Of a stretch of 64,000 bases of DNA, positions 56,617 through 64,000 are shown piece by piece. The position numbers and the translations under genes were made by a program. Positions within the stretch are counted from its first letter, which is position 1. Each line of letters begins with the position of its first letter. Source of the DNA: Trifolium pratense (lineage: Eukaryota; Streptophyta; Magnoliopsida; Fabales; Fabaceae); contig NC_060062.1 in assembly GCF_020283565.1 (NCBI RefSeq), positions 5,989,322-6,053,321 on the forward strand, given 5' to 3'. Under the pieces are notes generated by a model, which was given only the letters and a program-made list of their open reading frames with translations, was not told the DNA's origin and searched no databases.

Positions 56617-58473
56617 TGTTGTATGGTGGGGTTTGTGAGATGTTTGTTGTGATGGTGAATGTGAAGAAAGTTTAGTGGAGAGAAGAGAAAAGTAAGACAG
56701 CAATAGAAAGAGGAAAGTGACCAAGCACACTAAGAAATGAGTTTTGTGCTATATCAAATTTAAACAATATCTGGAATGGCTTTTAGCGTAGCTAATACAA
56801 TATTTCCCTACGAAACACCGGTATTGACACTGGATACTATATTGACGCATCAACACTGATAATAATTTTAAAAATAGTATAGCTAAATGTAATGACATGC
56901 ATCGGTGTTGTGTCCGTGTTGAATTTTTATGAGAATTGTCAATGCTACAAAGCTAATTCCAACTCTTCAGTCACTAAGGACACAGACACACAGTCACACA
57001 GTATCGCATGACCTTATGTATTGCAAACCTACTGTACCAAAATTAAATATACATTTAAGGTTAGATTATCACATAAGACAACTAAATTGGAACATATACT
57101 ATTTGTCTTAATTATTTTTCCCTGTGAGTTCACAAATCAAAATAAAAAAGACAGTATAAATTAGTACTATAACACCAACCACTAATGATACACCATAATT
57201 AAAAAGGGGACAAATATGATTTCCTATAAAAAGAAAAGCCAACTTTCACAAGCAAACCTCAAAAACAAGAAAAAAATGGAAATGATGCAATCAGCCATCA
57301 TTATAGTCAATAATCTCAACAGATGATGGTGAGTATCAAACAATTGCAATTCCGAGTTTTTTTTATTCTCAGTTCTGCCTTCACCTTGCCGGAGGAGTGA
57401 ATCGGGTAAGTAGTAGGTGATGTTCTTTGCCGGCTTGCCTTCTTCCCTTAACCCGTTCGGGTTTGGATATGCTAAATTCGTCCGGGTGTCTCAATCGTTT
57501 CTTTGCGACAGTTGAAACCCGTTTGGGTCTGGTTCTGTTCACGACTTCTTTTCGTGATTGTTGCTGCTATCGAGGTTTGTTTGGCTTGAAAAAGCCGTTT
57601 ATACTTGTTGTGGTTTCACAGGAGGTTGTTGGTACACATGTAGGTTCCCATGGTGATACTGAATATCCGTATCATACTCAGGATTGATTTCGGATTGTTT
57701 ATGATATCCTCGTCATCGCTTTAGTTGACGCTGGACTATATAACTCGAAAGAGTATTTTGCTTGTTGTTGTCCGCTGCATGGAGCTATTTATGATTCTTA
57801 ACTTAACTACATATGATTTTCTCGAAGTTTGTTATAATCATAAAAAGTGTATTTTTCTCACACAAATCCTTTATCTTTATAAACATCTGCGTCTTTAAAT
57901 ATTTCATTGAAAATGGACACATTACTACAAGACCTTGTGAACTTTCATTTCTTTAGAGCCATATTTACTAAAAAGCAAAATGAACTCAAACTGCTAAGGA
58001 TGTATGCAAACTTACTGGACCAAAATTGAATGTACATTTGAGGTTAGATTATGACATAACACAATAAGTTATAAAACATTTTAAAGTAGATCAATTCAGA
58101 ACATTAGTTGGGCACAGTGGAACGTTTTAGGTTTCCCTTAAAGTGAACAATGAAGATCTATCCCTTCAATCTTACATGTAAAAATGCAGCTCAAATCCTG
58201 AAAAATCTTATACTCCCACAAAATCAAAGTGCAACGTTTACAAAATTACACTATGACACGATGATTTTGTTAAAGCTTCAAAGTGCAACGTTTACAAAAT
58301 TACAGTGATTCTGCTAAATTCACCGTGAATCGTAAAGATACATTTAAGTCAATTGAGTACAACAACTACAAATTTATTGAATTATTAACCACAATAATCC
58401 AAATCTAACACCAAACAATCATAGCCTCATAACATTAAACAAACACAAATCCCAAAATAATCAACAACAACAA
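56617..58473. other. Spacer between dirigent genes 2 and 3
   Basis: It holds pieces also found elsewhere in the array: gaaaagccaa, then tcactatagtcaataatctcaac-like sequence at 57230-57320 matches 53278-53382 beside gene 1; and accaaaattaaatatacattt at 57036 recurs near 58020. An unrelated insert at about 57320-57800 separates these pieces. Confidence 0.55.
57320..57800. other. Unassigned, GC-richer insert in the dirigent array
   Basis: Less AT-rich than its surroundings (cttgccggaggagtgaatcg, cccgttcgggtttgg, gtttgggtctggttctg) and absent from the matching flank of dirigent gene 1. A frame of about 86 codons ends near 57687, with no domain that I recognise. It could be a retroelement or host-gene fragment. 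Confidence 0.45.
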
Positions 58474-59070
58474 TCAATAATGAAAAACATAAACATTATA
58501 CTCAACAACAGCATCACCAGATTTGAGATCAAACCAATGAGTATTAGCTTGAGCATACCCTCTAGCAAATCTGAAAAGTCCACTCCCACCAATCACAGGC
58601 ATTTCTCGAACCTTATGAAAAACAGGATTCCTTCCCAAAATAGTAAGACTACTTCCATTATACTTTCCTTCAATAAAAGCCAAATTCATAGCCATAAGCA
58701 AATCAAGTTCATCTTTACAAGCAGATGCATAAAACCCTTGAGCTTTTCCAACAACTTTAGAACTTAACTCTGGTCCTAAAGTTATAGGGTTATCAATCAT
58801 ATTAACTATACCAAAACCAGTTGTTGAATTTAGTTTCAATGATGGTGGAATAATTGTAACTGATGATGGGTTTTTTCCACTGACTGTGTCATGCCAATAG
58901 AATTTGAAATGACTTAGTTTTTCTTTCTTTAGGCCTAATAATTTTCTGTCCATAGGACGAACAAATTCAAAAGTGTCATCATTTTGTGATAATGATGATG
59001 ATGATGAAGTGATAGTGTTGCAAGATATGAGAAGGAAGAAGAAAAAAGTGAAGAAATGTTGTGAAGACAT
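58474..59070 (-). CDS. Dirigent protein, array gene 3
   Basis: Intronless, 198 residues, with signal peptide ([20 protein letters not shown]) and complete dirigent domain ([89 protein letters not shown]). It is very like gene 2, differing mainly in the Ser-rich linker after the signal peptide and in scattered substitutions (for example HWFDL against YSFDL near the end). The expected product is a secreted, apoplastic protein guiding phenoxy-radical coupling or a related step. All motifs are intact, so it should be functional. Confidence 0.94.
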   Translation of the reverse strand: MSSQHFFTFFFFLLISCNTITSSSSSLSQNDDTFEFVRPMDRKLLGLKKEKLSHFKFYWHDTVSGKNPSSVTIIPPSLKLNSTTGFGIVNMIDNPITLGPELSSKVVGKAQGFYASACKDELDLLMAMNLAFIEGKYNGSSLTILGRNPVFHKVREMPVIGGSGLFRFARGYAQANTHWFDLKSGDAVVEYNVYVFHY

Positions 59071-60019
59071 TGTTGTATGATGTGATGTTGAATGTGGAGA
59101 AAGTAAAGTAATGGAGGAGAGAAGAGAAGAGATTAGAGAATAATGATGAAGTGTTTGTGGGGTGAAGGGTTTGTTTATATGGAGACAAATGGAGAAGGTA
59201 GAAAGTGTAGGACAAAAGTTAATGGAGTTGAAGGTATAGAGGAAAATAAATATTTTTATATTTCATGCTTAAATTAAAATATGTAAATAATTAAATAAAT
59301 AGTATGGATGGAATAAAATAGTACTATATATATCAACCAACACAGTGTAACACAGTGTACCGCAAGCGATTGATACTTGAGTTTCTTAACTATTTGATTC
59401 TATGTTCAATCTTTCGACGATGTGTATGGAGGAATATTTGTTGGGAGATATCAACCTCTTAAATAAATTTCAGTTATCTCGAGAGGATTAATCTTTATAA
59501 TTGCGCGCTGATAATACTTTTAATTTAAAAGAAATAAAAAATAGTACTATACATCATCACATTCACATCACACGCTTGTACAAAAAATAAACAAAGTATA
59601 CATCACGCAAAGCATATATACGAATCATATGCCAAACGTGGGTTTTAAAAAGGTTTTTTTTTTCTTTGGAGGATTACTTAAAAGTTGTATAATTTTTATT
59701 ATGGACAAAAATATACATGAGTTGTATAACTTTTTTTCTTGATAAAGAGATGAAATGTTATAATTTTATTCTAATCATCTACACTCACCACAAAAAATAT
59801 TACTCTTATAATCAAGAAGGAAGCTATAAGGATGATTTAGTAGATGAGAATAGATGCATTAGAAAGTGGAGAAGAGGAGGTTAGCGATTCGATTTTCACT
59901 CTCAACACTTATTTATTTGTTCCCAAGAATTCGAACCGAAAACCACACAAATAACCAATAGTAGAACCAACTATCTTTAGTGTGTGCACGTGGGACAAAT
60001 GAATTGAAGCAACCAAATC
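59071..60019. other. Intergenic, upstream of dirigent gene 3
   Basis: Promoter side of dirigent gene 3. A tRNA-like repeat piece at about 59340-59440 (gtgtaccgcaagcgattgat, then ttcaatctttcgacgat) resembles one at 53550-53625 (gtgacacaagtggtaaat, then gttcgatttctgacc). No gene seen. Confidence 0.5.
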
Positions 60020-60800
60020 AAAATGAATAAACAATTTAAACACAAGCTAAAACTACCGAAAGCTATAAAGAACACGAATAATTGTTTACCCAGTTCGGTT
60101 AAAACCAACCTACTCTGGGGGAGAGAGCTCTCTGTTCCACTATCAATAAAATACTATTACAATGAGATTCATAGAGTTACAAGATTTAGAGTTCTCCTAA
60201 ATCTACCATTTTCTCGAATCTCTTCCCTGACCAAGAGATTGAATCAATAAGTGTTTCTAAGGTATTACAATCACTTCCCCAATCCTAGAGATTACTCAAG
60301 AGAAATCCTCTAACACTCTAGCTTTCATGTTGGAAGCAAAACCCTAAAAACCTCACATTTTCTCTCTCTTGGATGCACAAACATAACAGCAGTATATATA
60401 CTGCAACTGGCGCATGGGACACAGGAACTGGCGCATGGTGCGCAGGTTCCAGTAGAGCTGTAAAAAGGGCCTTAAGGGGCCGGCCCTTTAAGGGGCGGAC
60501 CCACTTATTCCTGATTATTAATTTTATTTAAATTTTAAACACAGTTTTTTTAGGGTGCCGATCGTGGACAGTGCTGATTGAAGAAAACGAGAATAAGTTC
60601 ACGACACTAGAAAAATTGTTTAAAATTTAAATAAAATTAATAATCAAGAATAAGTGGGTCCGCCCCTTAAAGGGCCGACCCCTTAAGGCCCTTTTTACAG
60701 CTCTAGGTTCCAGTGACCTGCCCCCAGTTCTGCGCCTCATACCCTCATACCTGCGGATGGTGTGCAAAATCCAGCAGCACCGCCAATTTTGTGTTTTCTG
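60020..60800. mobile_element. Probable LTR-retrotransposon end fragment
   Basis: ttgtttacccagttcggtta followed by ctactctgggggagagagct is a pattern I associate with ends of plant LTR retroelements. It continues through gcgcatggtgcgcaggttcc and is interrupted by the MITE at 60453-60705. No polyprotein frame and no second LTR in the window. Confidence 0.4.
60453..60705. mobile_element. hAT-type MITE, 253 bp, with perfect 8-bp TSD
   Basis: ggttccag lies at 60445-60452 and 60706-60713. The termini tagagctgtaaaaagggcct and its exact complement are followed by arms of about 85 bp, including ggccggccctttaaggggcgg against the near-complementary right arm. TAGAGCTGT is a hAT-like terminus. Confidence 0.92.
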
Positions 60801-61383
60801 CATCAGCTCTACGGCAAATTCTCAATGATTTACATAAAATTTGTCCAAAAATAAAATGAAAAAAATTTATATGACATAAAATTTGTCTCATTTATACATA
60901 TTATTAGACTATTTATAATATCTTCTAGACCAAAAAAAAAACTTTAAATAATTCGGTTCCATGTATAACTTATAAGTATAATAAGTGGGTGTATTTGTTG
61001 GTTGGTTGCATCATTTTTGGACTTTTCTTTGTTTATTTTCCTAGGCGGCGGAACTAGAAACCGACACACAAAGAAAAAGGAAAGTGGCACTCAAGTCTTT
61101 GTGGTGGTCAAAGGGTTCTTCTAAATAAAGAGGAAGTGGATAATTTTTATTTAAGAAAATACATGTCCTCTGCCAATAAGTAAATTAATTAACGTAATTG
61201 TAACACGTTGGTTAAATTTTAAAGTTAGTAAAAAAAATAAATTAAAAGTATCTAGAGTCATTTGTTGACTAATTCACCAACCCAATTTGATTTAGGTAAA
61301 GTTGTACTTCTTTTTTTGGTACATTTTGTTAATTCATCATGTGGTACACAAAATACAACATCTTTATATTTATTTAATCTCAT

Positions 61384-61809
61384 TTTTTTTTTAATCAGCA
61401 AATTTTATTAGGCTTCCTCTAATACAAGAAATATTGAAGGAGCAGGAAAAGAAAAAGAGGTGGAGCACCATACAATAAAGAGCACCAAGTCCTTACAACA
61501 AAGGACTAGTCTCAAGGCAAACACCCAAAGCCCCTGCCTGGATACACCAAAACAGAAAAACTGCCCCTCCTAGAGCTAAACCAGAAGCCGAGAAAACCAA
61601 TCCCCAAGGATACACAAAAAATGGCTTTTGGGAGAAAACCGAGACCAACCTTAGCAGCCCCCATGATCAATGTAGGAGACACTCTCCGGGATTCCAATAC
61701 CACTCATAAAATAAACACGGAAATACTTTTGTCCTTGCTAAATACGTTTCCAGCTCAAAACTTTAACATCATCAACAATACCTTCGGAACGAAGGAACCA
61801 TTAGCAAAG
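61384..61809 (-). mobile_element. Retroposon, minus strand, with 12-bp TSD
   Basis: atttaatctcat occurs at 61372-61383 and 61810-61821. Next to the left copy is a run of T, the poly(A) tail of an insert read on the minus strand; its 3' end reads cctaataaaatttgctgatt. The body is less AT-rich. Minus- and plus-strand frames of about 60 codons have no recognisable domain, so it is a truncated LINE or processed transcript. Confidence 0.75.
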
Positions 61810-62353
61810 ATTTAATCTCATATTATTATTGACCTTTGTATGTCACTTGTACAAATGGCTTATTCCCAAAAAAGAATATAGATGATTTTTCTCAAAAAAA
61901 AAAGAAAGAAGAAAGTACAGACGATTTATTTCAATTTAAAAAGTTTCTATTATAAGTTTTTTTTTGACAGAATTAGTCTCTAAAAGAAGTTGAATTGAAG
62001 ATTTTTAAGGTTTTTTTTTTTTATTAATTAAAATTGTTGATTTATGCCATGGCTTTTCATGCTATTACCATATGTCAAAGTGGTTGTGTGTTTTTCATTA
62101 AGAAGTGATTACATTTCAACAAGGTAGATGGTATTGGAATTGAAATCCATGGTGCTCGTGAAGAAACAAATATTTATTGAAATATCTATGTTAAATTAAA
62201 TAATCATTTAAATTTTCTTTTGAGAATAAATGTGAAGTTCACATGTGACATAAAAAACTTACTTTTATATATATACTATTGATTTCATATTAGAAGCTTC
62301 CTACACTTCTTCTATGCACTAAAAATTGAAGTATAACTCTTCATTCAGATAGC

Positions 62354-64000
62354 TCATAACTTGTCAACTGGTTCAATTCCAAGGAGATAGAAGCAATGTC
62401 TCATCACAACAAGTGTTGCTTCGCATAACAAGAGTCGACTAGTTTCCACCGGCGACCCAACAACCTGGAAAAGACATTCAAATTAATATGCAGCAAATAG
62501 GTTATGGAAGGGCATTCAAATTCATACATGAAAGAAAAATATATATATATATATATATATCTTTCGATACCTGACAATTAGAATAGAATTTCTTTGTGAA
62601 GATTTCCGCCAAATTGTATAGGTATTCACACAATACATTTGGTAACAAATTCGAGCATGCCTCCACAAAAACCTGAAAGTATAAAAGCGATCGTATAGTT
62701 GCCCAATGTCTTGGTCTATTCTTATGGACACGAATTAACAAAGTATAGTGTGTTAGGTATAAATCTCAAGAAAAATGTTTCACTATACCTCTGTAAATTG
62801 CAGTAAATGAAGAGCCAATGTGCGCTCGTTTTCATGATCCAACACCATAGTCCCAGTCTGTCACAAGTTGATAAACAAGATATAAAACATATAAAATTTG
62901 CATCAGTCGATTTTTAGCTGACATATTATTATGCAAGTATAAAAAAAACCCAAATGTAGTACCGAACCGAGTCTACAATCATAATAGATTAGTGCTTAAT
63001 TGATTCATAATCAAGTCAACCATGATCTACTCTAGTATAAAACCTAAGTACAATACCATTTATGTTTAACATTGTTAAATTAAGCATATGATACAAAAAG
63101 TGATTAAATTACTTTCTTCAACAAATCTATTATGTAAATTAGAAAAAATTACCTTTTTTAGTTCTTCTATGTCTTTACCAGATTTCCTGATAATGGAACA
63201 GATCCTAGCATGTGCATACATCAAATAAACAGCAGTATTCCCCTTGTCATTAAGCATCTGCTCAAAGCTGAACGTGTAATTCGTTGTTTTATTGTTCTTC
63301 AAGTCAGCATACCTGCAAAGACATCAAAAGCATGAACATGACAGGAAACAAGTTTTCATCTCATTAAGGATTCGAAGAACAGATAAGTCCAAAAAAAAAA
63401 AGGATTCGAAGAACAGATGTTCTAATCTAAACGTCAAAGTAAAAATAAGTATATATCAACAAGGCTCGGAACATTACCGCATGATGTAATGCAAAAACAA
63501 ACTTTTAAAGTACATGAAATTGTAAGACAATACATCTGGTTCCAATTTAACACAATAAAGTATGCATACAATAAAGCTAACTACATATCAATGCTCGAAA
63601 GCAATGTTGGTTATTATACTTATATATGGGAAAACATTATTGAAATAAAGAACTTACTTAACAGCCCCATATCCAATTGCCTCTGATGCTTTCTCAATCT
63701 CTTCCTTTGACCACTCTTTAGCATTACCTAGATGACATAGGACTTAAGAGGTTAACTGTCTAATGCACAATATCGGTTTCACAGATCTAAAACAAACTGA
63801 AACATGATTATGTAACTGGTATGTACCACGTTTAAGAAGGGCAGTTTTACTCTGTTCTGTAGCTTCATTGAGTAAATCAACCAATCGAATAGTATCGCCG
63901 GAGGAACTCCGTAATCGTTTTCCATCCACGCCAAGAACAAGACCGAAACCTATATGAGTGCATATTGGATATTCATTTTTGTCTTCTGGAAGCCACCCTG
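62354..64000 (-). CDS. Arginyl-tRNA synthetase, C-terminal part
   Basis: Six exons on the minus strand: 64000 (edge)-63827, 63727-63658, 63312-63153, 62857-62789, 62672-62571 and 62464-62354, giving 227 residues in one frame. The first visible exon holds the late catalytic region of a class Ia ArgRS (THIGFGLVLGVDGKR, then SGDTIRLVDLLNEA). The rest is the DALR anticodon-binding helical domain (VYLMYAHARICSIIRKSG, LHLLQFTEVFVEACSNLL, CEYLYNLAEIFTKKFYSNCQ, then LLGIEPVDKL at the end). The enzyme charges tRNA-Arg; plant ArgRS genes usually serve cytosol and organelles by alternative starts, but the N terminus is off the window. A short TA repeat (62540-62560) lies in the last intron. Confidence 0.93.

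Overview
This is plant nuclear DNA: AT-rich, with GT-AG introns, small gene islands and many nested transposon relics. The gene families and the repeats (dispersed MITE types, tRNA-derived SINEs with a GTTCGAACCCCGG box) suggest a papilionoid legume close to Medicago, Trifolium or Pisum. That assignment is inference from pattern, not from a search.

Layout. (1) 1-3138, plus: the 3' two-thirds of an F-box/LRR protein of the FBL3 type; its 5' exons lie off the window. (2) 5825-9086, plus: a five-exon group I WRKY factor with two WRKY domains, the first carrying a WRKYGEK core, and with clustered W-boxes in its promoter. (3) 9958-11429, minus: a three-exon CASP-like four-pass membrane protein. 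(4) 11.4-24 kb: no ordinary gene; a repeat bed with retroposons that keep target-site duplications, a LINE nested in an older repeat, nested terminal-inverted-repeat (TIR) elements, and a TIR element carrying a decayed GRF zinc-finger segment. (5) 24337-25878, plus: an intronless type II membrane methyltransferase/FkbM-like protein whose leader holds a 33-codon upstream ORF. (6) 26-31.9 kb: repeats. (7) 31933-34352, plus: a five-exon PP2C phosphatase with a predicted lipidated N terminus. (8) 38400-41141, minus: a patellin-6-like SEC14-GOLD protein, with a 116-codon unidentified ORF ending tail to tail with it. (9) 41-50 kb: repeats. (10) 50.9-59.1 kb, minus: a tandem dirigent array of three intact genes and one pseudogene. 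(11) 62354-64000, minus: the 3' end of an arginyl-tRNA synthetase gene, continuing off the right edge.

The genes do not form one pathway. The WRKY factor and the dirigent array could both serve defence or phenylpropanoid metabolism, but nothing in the sequence links them directly. Exon junctions were placed by hand from splice consensus, reading-frame continuity and family similarity. No search was run, so family names rest on recognised motifs. I found no clear evidence of an undescribed system. The most testable leads are the upstream ORF, the WRKYGEK variant, the GRF-carrying element and the unidentified ORF beside the patellin gene.
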